Assembly: GCF_021202945.1 (NCBI RefSeq)
Contig: NZ_JAJOYR010000001.1
Span: 2,151,543-2,215,542 of the forward strand
DNA from: Stenotrophomonas sp. SY1
GTDB taxonomy: Bacteria; Pseudomonadota; Gammaproteobacteria; Xanthomonadales; Xanthomonadaceae
Direction of reading: 5' to 3'
Length of the DNA stretch: 64,000 nt
The notes under the pieces were generated by a model. That model was given only the letters and a program-made list of their open reading frames with translations. It ran no database searches and was not told the origin of the DNA. The translations under genes and the position numbers were made by a program. The first letter of the stretch is position 1; each line of letters opens with the position of its first letter. Below, in pieces: positions 57,601 to 64,000 of the stretch.

Positions 57601-58359
57601 CGCTTCCGTGACATCCAGGCACAGCCGCGCAAGATCATCTCCTCGCCGATCTGGTCCGGCCTGGAAGACGACAACGTCAGCTACAACGCCGGCTACACCA
57701 ACGTGCACGAGCTGATTCCGTGGCGCACGGTCACCGGTCGCCAGCAGTTCTACCAGGACCATGAGTGGATGATCGACTTCGGTGAGGCCTTCATGGGTTA
57801 CCGGCCGCCGGTCAACACGCGCACCATCGAGCCGCTGCTCAACCAGCGCCCGAACGGCAACAAGGAGATCGTGCTGAACTGGATCACCCCGCACCAGAAG
57901 TGGGGCATCCACAGCACCTACAGCGACAACCTGATCATGCAGACGCTGTCGCGTGGTGGTCCGATCGTGTGGCTCAGCGAGGACGACGCACGCAGTGCCG
58001 GCATCGAGGACAACGACTGGATCGAGCTGTTCAACGTCAACGGTGCGATCGCCGCCCGCGCGGTGGTCAGCCAGCGCGTGATGTCGGGCATGGCGATGAT
58101 GTACCACGCCCAGGAACGCATCATCAACGTGCCGGGTTCGGAGGTCACCGGCACTCGCGGCGGCATCCACAACTCGGTCACCCGCGTGGTGCTCAAGCCC
58201 ACCCACATGATCGGTGGCTACGCGCAGCTGGCTTACGGCTTCAACTACTACGGAACCTGCGGAACCAACCGCGATGAGTTCGTGATCGTACGCAAGATGG
58301 ACAAGATCAACTGGCTCGATGGCGAAGACGCCGTGGCCGACGCACGGGAGGTGGTGTGA
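54616..58359 (+). CDS. narG: Respiratory nitrate reductase alpha subunit NarG
   Basis: Catalytic subunit reducing nitrate to nitrite with bis-MGD, on the cytoplasmic face of the membrane. 1247 aa, full length. The FS0 cluster ligands are His50, Cys54, Cys58 (THGVNCTGSCSWKIY) and Cys93 (EPRGCPRGAS). The molybdenum-ligand Asp is in YCDLPPASPQIWGEQTDVPE, near residue 222. GAGMNHWFHNDMNYRGLINM and TPHQKWGIHSTYSDNLIMQT are further cofactor-binding segments. The N-terminus lacks a Tat signal, as in E. coli. narH starts at its stop codon. Confidence 0.98.
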   Translation: MSYFLDRLQFFKRDPQPFADGHGFTKSEGRDWENSYRARWQYDKIVRSTHGVNCTGSCSWKIYVKNGLVTWETQQTDYPRTRPDLPNHEPRGCPRGASYSWYLYSANRLKYPLIRGTLVRMWRQARKTMAPVDAWASIVESPEKSREYKRRRGMGGFVRLSWDEANEIIAASNLYTTKQYGPDRVIGFSPIPAMSMVSYAAGARYLSLLGGACLSFYDWYCDLPPASPQIWGEQTDVPESADWYNSRYIIAWGSNVPQTRTPDAHFFTEARYNGTKTVAVCPDYSELAKLTDHWLHPKQGTDAALAFAFGHVILREFHVDKPSQYFQDYCRQYSDMPMLVRIEKRPDGRLVPGRFLRASELGGLGEANNPEWKTLAFDENTGDITVPNGSIGFRWGEKGKWNIEEKASDGHDTRLRLSLADGHDSIEGVSFPYFGGVESEGWTAAPVDDVLERNIPVRRLQLADEGETMVATVYDLLLAQYGVDRGFGGANVAASFDADVPGTPAWQERITGVPRAEVIEIAREFARTADKTHGRSMIIVGAGMNHWFHNDMNYRGLINMLVMCGCVGQTGGGWAHYVGQEKLRPQTGWQPLAFGLDWSRPPRQMNGTSFFYFNTGQWRYEKLQVDELLSPLADASKYSGSLADLNLRAVRMGWLPCAPQLDRNPLQLVREAEQAGVAPADYALGKFKDGSLDFAFADPDAKQNHPRMMFIWRSNLLGSSGKGHEYMLRHLLGTRHGLQGKDLGEMGAIKPEEVKWHDEAPEGKLDLLVTLDFRMCTTALYSDIVLPTATWYEKDDLNTSDMHPFIHPLSKAVDPAWESRSDWEIFKGVARTLSDMAPGVLGVEKDLVLVPTLHDTPNELGMPFGVTDWKKGQCEAIPGQTMPTMAVVERDYPNLYRKFTSLGPLLDKLGNGGKGMSWDTKHEVEFLGKLNHTVRDVGVSQGRPAIDTAIDACEVILHLAPETNGHVAVKAWESLGTFTGREHTHLAVGKEHEAIRFRDIQAQPRKIISSPIWSGLEDDNVSYNAGYTNVHELIPWRTVTGRQQFYQDHEWMIDFGEAFMGYRPPVNTRTIEPLLNQRPNGNKEIVLNWITPHQKWGIHSTYSDNLIMQTLSRGGPIVWLSEDDARSAGIEDNDWIELFNVNGAIAARAVVSQRVMSGMAMMYHAQERIINVPGSEVTGTRGGIHNSVTRVVLKPTHMIGGYAQLAYGFNYYGTCGTNRDEFVIVRKMDKINWLDGEDAVADAREVV

Positions 58360-59903
58360 TGAAGGTTCGTGCACAGATCGCGATGGTGTTGAACCTGGAC
58401 AAGTGCATCGGCTGCCATACCTGCTCGATCACCTGCAAGAACGTGTGGACCTCGCGCGAAGGCGTGGAGTACGCATGGTTCAACAACGTGGAAACCAAGC
58501 CGGGCATCGGTTATCCGAAGGAATGGGAGAACCAGGACAAGTGGAACGGTGGCTGGGTCCGTACCGGCAGCGGCAAGCTGGTGCCGCGCGCCGGCGGGCG
58601 CTGGCGCATGCTGGCCAAGATCTTCTCCAACCCGGACCTGCCGCAGATCGACGACTACTACGAGCCGTTCGATTTCGACTACCACCACCTGCACGACGCG
58701 CCGGATGTGAAGCACCAGCCGACCGCACGGCCGCGCTCGCTGATCAGCGGCCAGCGCATGGAGAAGATCGAGTGGGGCCCGAACTGGGAGGAAATCCTCG
58801 GTACCGAGTTCTCCAAGCGTTCGCGTGACTACAACTTCGACCAGGTGCAGAAGGAAATCTACGGCGCCTTCGAGAAGACCTTCATGATGTACCTGCCGCG
58901 TTTGTGCGAGCACTGCCTGAATCCGGCGTGCGTCTCGGCATGCCCGTCCGGTGCGATCTACAAGCGCGAGGAAGACGGCATCGTGCTGATCGACCAGGAC
59001 AAGTGCCGTGGCTGGCGCATGTGCGTGTCGGCCTGCCCGTACAAGAAGATCTACTACAACTGGAAGAGCGGTAAATCCGAGAAGTGCATCTTCTGCTACC
59101 CGCGCATCGAGATGGGCGAGCCCACCGTGTGTTCGGAAACCTGCGTGGGCCGCATCCGCTACCTGGGCGTGATGCTGTACGACGCCGACCGCATCGCCGA
59201 GGCCGCTTCGGTCGCAGCCGAGAAGGATCTGTACCAGGCGCACCTGGATATCTTCCTGGACCCGGAAGACCCCAAGGTGATCGCCGCCGCCCGCGCCGAA
59301 GGCATCCCCGATTCGTGGCTGGACGCGGCAAAGCAGTCGCCGGTCTACAAGCTGGCAATCGACTGGAAGCTGGCCCTGCCGTTGCATCCGGAATACCGCA
59401 CGCTGCCGATGGTCTGGTACGTGCCGCCACTGTCGCCGATCCAGTCCGCCGCCGAGCGCGGCCGCATCGGCATGAATGGCGAACTGCCGGATGTGGCCTC
59501 GCTGCGTATTCCGGTGCGCTACCTGGCCAACATGCTGTCGGCCGGTGATGAAGCACCGGTGATCCGTGCGCTGGATCGCCTGATGGCGATGCGTGCCTGG
59601 CGCCGTGCCAAGAACGTGGACGGTGTGGAAGATACCGGCGTGCTCGACCAGGTTGGGCTGACCAAGGCCCAGGCCGAGGACATGTACCGCTACCTGGCCA
59701 TCGCCAATTACGAAGACCGCTTCGTGATTCCGTCCGCGCACCGCGAGTACGCCAACGACGCCTACGGCGAACGCGGCGGTTGCGGCTTCACCTTCGGCAA
59801 CGGCTGCAATGGTGACAGCCCGGCCGACCTGTTCGGCCAGCGCAAGAGCACCACCTACGCGGTGCACCCGAACCGCCAGCATCGCCATGAGGTGGTCAAA
59901 TGA
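58359..59903 (+). CDS. narH: Respiratory nitrate reductase beta subunit NarH
   Basis: Electron-transfer subunit with three [4Fe-4S] and one [3Fe-4S] clusters. 514 aa. Cysteine motifs in order: DKCIGCHTCSITCKNVW (N-terminus), CEHCLNPACVSACPSGAIYK, DKCRGWRMCVSACPYKKIYY (Trp in place of Cys marks the [3Fe-4S] site), and KCIFCYPRIEMGEPTVCSET. ATG 58359 shares a base with the narG stop and follows GGGAGGTGGTG; a GTG one codon earlier is possible. narJ overlaps by 4 bases. Confidence 0.98.
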   Translation: MKVRAQIAMVLNLDKCIGCHTCSITCKNVWTSREGVEYAWFNNVETKPGIGYPKEWENQDKWNGGWVRTGSGKLVPRAGGRWRMLAKIFSNPDLPQIDDYYEPFDFDYHHLHDAPDVKHQPTARPRSLISGQRMEKIEWGPNWEEILGTEFSKRSRDYNFDQVQKEIYGAFEKTFMMYLPRLCEHCLNPACVSACPSGAIYKREEDGIVLIDQDKCRGWRMCVSACPYKKIYYNWKSGKSEKCIFCYPRIEMGEPTVCSETCVGRIRYLGVMLYDADRIAEAASVAAEKDLYQAHLDIFLDPEDPKVIAAARAEGIPDSWLDAAKQSPVYKLAIDWKLALPLHPEYRTLPMVWYVPPLSPIQSAAERGRIGMNGELPDVASLRIPVRYLANMLSAGDEAPVIRALDRLMAMRAWRRAKNVDGVEDTGVLDQVGLTKAQAEDMYRYLAIANYEDRFVIPSAHREYANDAYGERGGCGFTFGNGCNGDSPADLFGQRKSTTYAVHPNRQHRHEVVK

Positions 59904-60580
59904 GCCTGCTCAAGCTGATCGGCGTACTGCTGGACTACCCGCGCGATGAGTTGTGGCAGCACGGTGAGGAGTTGCTCGATGCCTGTGACGATCCGGCGCT
60001 GTCGCCGACGCGTCGCAAGCAGTTGCAGGGCTTTGTCACCCAGCTGCTGGAAAGCGACGTGCTGGACGCACAGTCGGCGTGGCTGGCCACCTTCGACCGG
60101 GGCCGGGCAATGAGCCTGCTGATGTTCGAACACATCCACGGCGAATCGCGCGACCGGGGCCAGGCCATGGTGGACCTGGTGGATGCTTACCGGCGCAACG
60201 GCTTCGAGCTCGATGCCAAGGAGCTGCCGGACTACCTGCCGCTGCTGCTGGAATATCTCTCGCACCGGCCCCAGGCCGAAGCCAAGGATTGGCTGCACCA
60301 CATCGGCCACATCGCCGGCATGCTTGCCGCGCGTGCGGCCGAGCGCGAACTGCCGCACGCGGTGTTGCTGGAGATCCTGGTGGAAGCGGGCGAGGGCAAG
60401 GTGGATCTTGCCCTGCTGCGCCAGCGTGCCAGCGAGGAAGTACGCGACGACACCGTCGAAGCCATGGACAAACTGTGGGAAGAGGAAGCCGTGCGCTTTG
60501 GCAGTGAAGCCCCGTCGGAAGATTGCAAACCGCCACATCGTTCACCGGCACGCGCCGTGCAGCGGGAGACACAACCATGA
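59900..60580 (+). CDS. narJ: Nitrate reductase assembly chaperone NarJ
   Basis: System-specific chaperone that binds the NarG N-terminus and allows cofactor insertion before membrane docking of NarGH. 226 aa, mostly helical: LKLIGVLLDYPRDELWQHGE, MSLLMFEHIHGESRDRGQAM, DYLPLLLEYLSHRPQAEAKD. The C-terminal 30 residues are polar and probably disordered. It overlaps narH and narI by 4 bases each. Confidence 0.96.
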   Translation: MSLLKLIGVLLDYPRDELWQHGEELLDACDDPALSPTRRKQLQGFVTQLLESDVLDAQSAWLATFDRGRAMSLLMFEHIHGESRDRGQAMVDLVDAYRRNGFELDAKELPDYLPLLLEYLSHRPQAEAKDWLHHIGHIAGMLAARAAERELPHAVLLEILVEAGEGKVDLALLRQRASEEVRDDTVEAMDKLWEEEAVRFGSEAPSEDCKPPHRSPARAVQRETQP

Positions 60581-61284
60581 GTTACTACCTGCATCAATTC
60601 GCCTTCCAGTACTACCCGTACATTGCCGTGGCCGTGCTGCTGATCGGCAGTTGGGCGCGCTATGACAAGGCCATGTACAGCTGGCGCACCGGTTCCAGCC
60701 AGATGCTGTCGGACAAGGGCATGCGGATCGGCAGCAACTGCTTCCACATCGGCATCCTGGCCATTCTTGGCGGCCACCTGGTTGGCCTGTTGACTCCGCA
60801 CGCGGTGTACGAGCACTTCATCACCTCCTCGCAGAAGCAGTTGCTGGCGATGGTGGTGGGCGGCTTCTTCGGCGCACTGTGCTTCATCGGCATCACCATC
60901 CTGCTGGTGCGCCGCCTGACCAACGCCCGCGTGCGCGCCACCGGCAGCTTTGGTGACACGCTGGTGCTGGTGCTGCTGTTCGCGCAGCTGTGCCTGGGCC
61001 TGTACAGCATCAAGGCCTCGGCCAGCCACATGGACGGCGGCGTGATGGTGATGCTGGCCGAGTGGGCACAGCACATCGTCACCTTCCGTGCCGGTGCGGC
61101 CGACTTCATCACCGATGTGAGCTGGGTCTACAAGGCGCACATCTTCCTTGGCCTGACCCTGTTCCTGATTGCACCGTTCACCCGTCTGGTGCACGTGTGG
61201 AGCATCCCGATCAGCTACCTGTGGCGTCCGTACCAGGTGGTGCGTCGCCGCCAGGCCACGCTGCGCTACGGGCCGCGGGAGTAA
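60577..61284 (+). CDS. narI: Respiratory nitrate reductase gamma subunit NarI
   Basis: Membrane cytochrome b that oxidises quinol and passes electrons to NarH through two b hemes. 235 aa, five helices. His57 and His67 (NCFHIGILAILGGHLVGLLT) and the pair in VYKAHIFLGL and RLVHVWSIPI are the four heme ligands. IAVAVLLIGSWARYDKAMYS is the N-terminal helix. ATG 60577 overlaps the narJ stop. Confidence 0.97.
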   Translation: MSYYLHQFAFQYYPYIAVAVLLIGSWARYDKAMYSWRTGSSQMLSDKGMRIGSNCFHIGILAILGGHLVGLLTPHAVYEHFITSSQKQLLAMVVGGFFGALCFIGITILLVRRLTNARVRATGSFGDTLVLVLLFAQLCLGLYSIKASASHMDGGVMVMLAEWAQHIVTFRAGAADFITDVSWVYKAHIFLGLTLFLIAPFTRLVHVWSIPISYLWRPYQVVRRRQATLRYGPRE

Positions 61285-61287
61285 GCC

Positions 61288-62181
61288 ATGGGACAACTGC
61301 CGAGGATTCTCCCGATCACGGTCATCGACTCGGCCCAGCCGGTGCCGGCCGAGGCCGGCCACCATCACGACGACGCGGGCCAGGGCCCGCGCTCGTTGGG
61401 CCAGCCGGCACCGTGCCACCTGTTTGTCGATGACCTGGCCATCAGCGAAGCGGATATCGCCCGCGAAATGCAGCATCACCGGGCCATGCGCCCGGAACAG
61501 GCGCGCGCCGATGCGGCGCGTGCATTGGTGGTACGTGAACTGCTGCGCCGCGAAGCAGTCCGTCTGGGCCTGGATGAAGGGCAGGGCGATGGCCGCCACA
61601 GCGATGAGGAAGTGCAGATCCAGCGCCTGATCGAGCAGGTGCTGGAAGACCGGGTGCCCAGCGAGGAAGACTGCCGACGCTATTTCGCACAGAACCCGGA
61701 GCGCTTCCGCTCGGCCGACCGCATCCGTGTGCGACACATCCTGCTGGCGGCGCCGGCCGACGACGTGGCCGGGCGCTTCAAGGCGCGCACCGAGGCTGAA
61801 AAGCTGATTGCTCAGGTGCAGGAACAGCCGCATCTGTTTGCCGATCTGGCCGCGCGCCATTCGCAATGCCCGTCCAAGACTGATGGCGGCGACCTGGGTT
61901 GGCTGCAACGTGGCCAGACCACGCCGGAGTTCGACCGCCAGGTGTTCCGCCTGCGGCAGGGCCTGGCCGGTTTCCCGGTGGAGTCACGCTGGGGCTACCA
62001 CGTGGTCATGGTCGATGAACACGAAGCTGGGCAGCCGCTGAGTTTCGAGCAGGTGCAGCCGCAGATCAGCGACTACCTCGAATTGCAGGTGCGTCAGCGC
62101 GATATCCAGCATTACCTGCAGGAGCTGCGCGAGCGTTACCCGGTACGTGGCCTGGATGAAATCGAAGCCCAGGCCGAATGA
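61288..62181 (+). CDS. Parvulin-type peptidyl-prolyl isomerase of the nar operon
   Basis: 297 aa. The His/Asp-rich N-terminus (AEAGHHHDDAGQG) is followed by a helical SurA/NifM-like chaperone region (about 40-125) and a parvulin domain (about 140-245: IRVRHILLAAPADD, LAARHSQCPSKTDGGDLGWL, SRWGYHVVMVDEH). No signal peptide, so probably cytosolic like NifM, a foldase for a nitrogenase subunit. Its place directly after narI suggests help in folding NarGH. It starts 3 bases after narI. Confidence 0.88.
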   Translation: MGQLPRILPITVIDSAQPVPAEAGHHHDDAGQGPRSLGQPAPCHLFVDDLAISEADIAREMQHHRAMRPEQARADAARALVVRELLRREAVRLGLDEGQGDGRHSDEEVQIQRLIEQVLEDRVPSEEDCRRYFAQNPERFRSADRIRVRHILLAAPADDVAGRFKARTEAEKLIAQVQEQPHLFADLAARHSQCPSKTDGGDLGWLQRGQTTPEFDRQVFRLRQGLAGFPVESRWGYHVVMVDEHEAGQPLSFEQVQPQISDYLELQVRQRDIQHYLQELRERYPVRGLDEIEAQAE

Positions 62182-62206
62182 TTGAAACACCTTTGAAGGA
62201 GTGGCG

Positions 62207-63535
62207 ATGAGCCAGAGTCTGCAATCGGTCAGCAGTGGCCAACAGCAGCGTGCGCTGTGGTTGAGCACGTTCGCCTTCACCATCTGTTTTGCCGTCTGGA
62301 TGATCTTCTCGATCATCGGCATCCAAATCAGCCAGCAACTGGGCTTGAACGACACCCAGTTCGGCCTGCTGATTGCCACCCCGGTGCTGACCGGCTCGCT
62401 GAGCCGTGTGTTCCTGGGCATCTGGTCCGACCAGTTTGGTGGCCGCAAGATCTTCACCTTCGTGATGCTGTGCGGTGCGGTGGCGACCTGGATGCTCACC
62501 TACGCGCATACCTATCCGCAGTTCCTGTTCGGGGCGCTGTGCGTGGGTATTGCCGGTGGCAGCTTCTCGGTGGGCGTGGCCTATGTCTCCAAGTGGTTCC
62601 CGACTGAAAAGCAGGGCACCGCGCTGGGTATCTTCGGCGCCGGCAACATCGGCTCTGCGCTGACCAAGCTGCTCGCACCGATGATCATGGTGGCTGCCGG
62701 CTGGACCATGGTGGCCAAGGTGTGGGCGGTAGGGCTGGCCATCACCGCCATCCTGTTCTTCCTGTTCAGCAAGGAAGACCCGCAACTGGAAAAGCGCCGT
62801 CGCGAAGGCGTCAAGCCGGTGCCGTTCGCCGAGCAGATGGCACCGCTGAAGAACCTGCAGGTGTGGCGTTTCTCGCTGTACTACTTCTTCGTGTTTGGCG
62901 GATTTGTCGCACTGGCGCTGTGGCTGCCGCGCTACCTGATCGGCGCCTATGGCATGGACGTGGCCACCGCTGGTGTGCTGGCCGCCTGCTATTCGATTCC
63001 GGCCAGCCTGTTCCGCGTGGTCGGCGGCTGGATGTCAGACCGCTACGGCGCGCGCCGGGTGATGTACTGGACCTTCAGCGTATCGGTCCTGTGCACTTTC
63101 CTGCTGGCGTACCCGGATACCGAGTACGTGGTCAAGGGCATCCACGGCGAGCTGCGCTTCCACCTGGCCATCGGCGTGACGATGTTCACCGTGCTGGTGT
63201 TCGTGCTGGGCTTCTTCATGTCGCTGGGCAAGGCCGCCGTGTACAAGCACATCCCGGTGTACTACCCGCAGCATGTGGGCGCAGTCGGCGGCGTGGTGGG
63301 CATGATCGGCGGCCTGGGCGGCTTCATCCTGCCCATCGCCTTCGGTGCGCTCAACGACGTGGTCGGCATCTGGAGCAGCTGCTTCATGCTGCTGTTCGTG
63401 GTGGCCGCCTCGGCCCTGGCGTGGATGCACTTTGCCATCCGCCGCATGGAGCGCAGGCAGTTTCCGCAGCTGGACAAGCAGACCGACCTGCCCGAAGCGA
63501 TCGATGCGGCAGCGGCCGAACGCAAGCACGCTTGA
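62207..63535 (+). CDS. narK2: Nitrate transporter, NarK1-type MFS protein
   Basis: 442 aa, twelve helices. TICFAVWMIFSIIGIQISQQ, GLNDTQFGLLIATPVLTGSL with an Arg following (SRVFLGIWSDQFGGRKIFTF), GASFSVGV-like GGSFSVGVAYVSKWFPTEKQ and GAVGGVVGMIGGLGGFILPI place it with NarK1-type proton-coupled nitrate importers, distinct from the E. coli-type NarK upstream. ATG 62207 follows AAGGAG. An FNR-like box overlaps its stop codon. The gene symbol is provisional. Confidence 0.92.
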   Translation: MSQSLQSVSSGQQQRALWLSTFAFTICFAVWMIFSIIGIQISQQLGLNDTQFGLLIATPVLTGSLSRVFLGIWSDQFGGRKIFTFVMLCGAVATWMLTYAHTYPQFLFGALCVGIAGGSFSVGVAYVSKWFPTEKQGTALGIFGAGNIGSALTKLLAPMIMVAAGWTMVAKVWAVGLAITAILFFLFSKEDPQLEKRRREGVKPVPFAEQMAPLKNLQVWRFSLYYFFVFGGFVALALWLPRYLIGAYGMDVATAGVLAACYSIPASLFRVVGGWMSDRYGARRVMYWTFSVSVLCTFLLAYPDTEYVVKGIHGELRFHLAIGVTMFTVLVFVLGFFMSLGKAAVYKHIPVYYPQHVGAVGGVVGMIGGLGGFILPIAFGALNDVVGIWSSCFMLLFVVAASALAWMHFAIRRMERRQFPQLDKQTDLPEAIDAAAAERKHA

Positions 63536-63545
63536 TCAAGATCAG
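63532..63545 (+). promoter_or_regulatory. FNR-like site overlapping the transporter stop codon
   Basis: TTGATCAAGATCAG matches TTGAT-N4-ATCAA at 9 of 10 positions and lies 35 bases before the next start codon. It may give the HemN-like gene its own anaerobic promoter, although the distance is short for a class II site (the start of translation would be close to the start of transcription). Confidence 0.6.
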
Positions 63546-63579
63546 GGCGCAGGCAAGGCATCGGCGCGAGGATACGGAC

Positions 63580-64000
63580 ATGTCAGTCGAAGCCCTTCCT
63601 ACCGTGATGGCCGCAACACGTGCAAACGTGTTGCGGCAGCCGTACCCGGTGTTGTTCCCGCCGGCCGAACACTTCAGCGCAGGGTTCGGCGAAGCCGGCT
63701 GGCGGGCGGCGATGCTGGCCAGCAATGAGCATCTGATCCCGCGTGTGCTGACCCTGGGATTCAAGGCCGCGCCGGAATCGCAGCGGATTGATCCGGGCGC
63801 CTATCTGGCAGCCCTGCTGTCGGCACTGCAGCTGCAGGCCGCTGGCCTGGCCGAAGACCGCGAAGTGGTGGCGATGGTCCTGCAACTGGGGCTTGCCGAG
63901 CAGTTGCCGCCTACAATGGTCGGGCAGTTGCTTGATGCGGTACCGGCACGCCTGCGTACGGTGGCCCGGCCGCAGGTGGAGGTACGCGTGGACGCGGGCA
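63580..64000 (+). CDS. HemN-like protein lacking the radical-SAM cysteines (3' end outside window)
   Basis: The visible 140 residues follow the N-terminal part of HemN, the oxygen-independent coproporphyrinogen III oxidase. LRQPYPVLFPPAEHFSAGFG aligns with the RYTSYPTALEFSEDFG region, PGAYLAALLSALQLQAAGL with the QYLDALEQEI region, and QLLDAVPARL...VEVRVDAG with the end of the Rossmann-like strand. HemN has a CxxxCxxC cluster loop after YVHIPF; here RVLTLGFKAAPES has no cysteine and the loop is shortened. The GGGTP motif reads LQLGLAEQL. So it cannot bind the cluster: a pseudoenzyme or repurposed paralogue. Alignment is from memory and the C-terminal two thirds are unseen. Confidence 0.65.
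   Translation, partial: MSVEALPTVMAATRANVLRQPYPVLFPPAEHFSAGFGEAGWRAAMLASNEHLIPRVLTLGFKAAPESQRIDPGAYLAALLSALQLQAAGLAEDREVVAMVLQLGLAEQLPPTMVGQLLDAVPARLRTVARPQVEVRVDAG

Noticed and set aside
63580-64000. Frameshift hiding the HemN cysteine motif
   Set aside because: All frames around 63700-63790 were read for CxxxCxxC and none has it; the reading frame is continuous with good codon usage.

Overview
The window is about 64 kb of high-GC chromosome from a gammaproteobacterium of the Xanthomonadaceae, most likely Stenotrophomonas or a close relative. This rests on gene content and order (serC-pheA-aroA, the lexA2-imuA-imuB-dnaE2 cassette, phaE-phaC, moa genes next to narKGHJI) and on scattered GTAG-initiated palindromic elements of the REP/SMAG kind known from Stenotrophomonas. 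No phage, conjugative element, insertion sequence or CRISPR array is visible. The genus call is inference; no similarity search was run.

Layout. 1-1.3 kb: end of a histidine-utilisation operon (hutF, hutC). 1.5-5.6 kb: membrane-anchored Mrr-like nuclease-domain protein, yggS, a phasin-like protein and a small PHA-granule-region protein, and a tail-anchored FHA protein. 5.7-12.2 kb: serC, pheA, aroA, two tandem TonB-like proteins on the other strand, and serS. 12.5-19.7 kb: a LysR regulator, tRNA-Ser, an AT-richer stretch with an orphan CsgG-like secreted protein, a decayed tadA fragment, a YjaB-type acetyltransferase, intact tadA, orn, an EcsC protein and a second LysR regulator. 19.8-27.1 kb: a secreted GDSL hydrolase with an Old Yellow Enzyme, the divergent ppsA/ppsR pair, a DUF1249 protein and a Nudix hydrolase. 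27.4-34.0 kb: pssA, phaE-phaC (class III polyhydroxyalkanoate synthase), a DUF5329 protein, a membrane protein with metalloprotease-like motifs, a small unknown gene and tex.

34.0-40.4 kb: a receiver-only response regulator, tRNA-Leu, then an accessory-looking region (lipocalin, a GNAT protein paired with a YjhX-type toxin, an arylsulfatase, small unknown genes). 40.4-46.3 kb: the SOS mutagenesis cassette lexA2-imuA-imuB-dnaE2, with an 18-bp perfect palindrome over the lexA start. 46.5-47.9 kb: three small unknown genes among palindromic repeats.

48-64 kb: an anaerobic nitrate-respiration block. moaA-moaCB-moeA-moaD-moaE-mobA make the molybdenum cofactor, in an operon with mostly 4-base overlaps. 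Next come a nitrate/nitrite transporter, narGHJI, a PpiC-type foldase and a second transporter. A textbook FNR box (TTGAT-N4-ATCAA) sits upstream of the first transporter, and a near-perfect one overlaps the end of the second. The last, partial gene looks like HemN (anaerobic coproporphyrinogen oxidase) but lacks the radical-SAM cysteines. It is the most unusual item in the window, with the tadA relic, the YjhX/GNAT pair and the metalloprotease-like membrane protein behind it.
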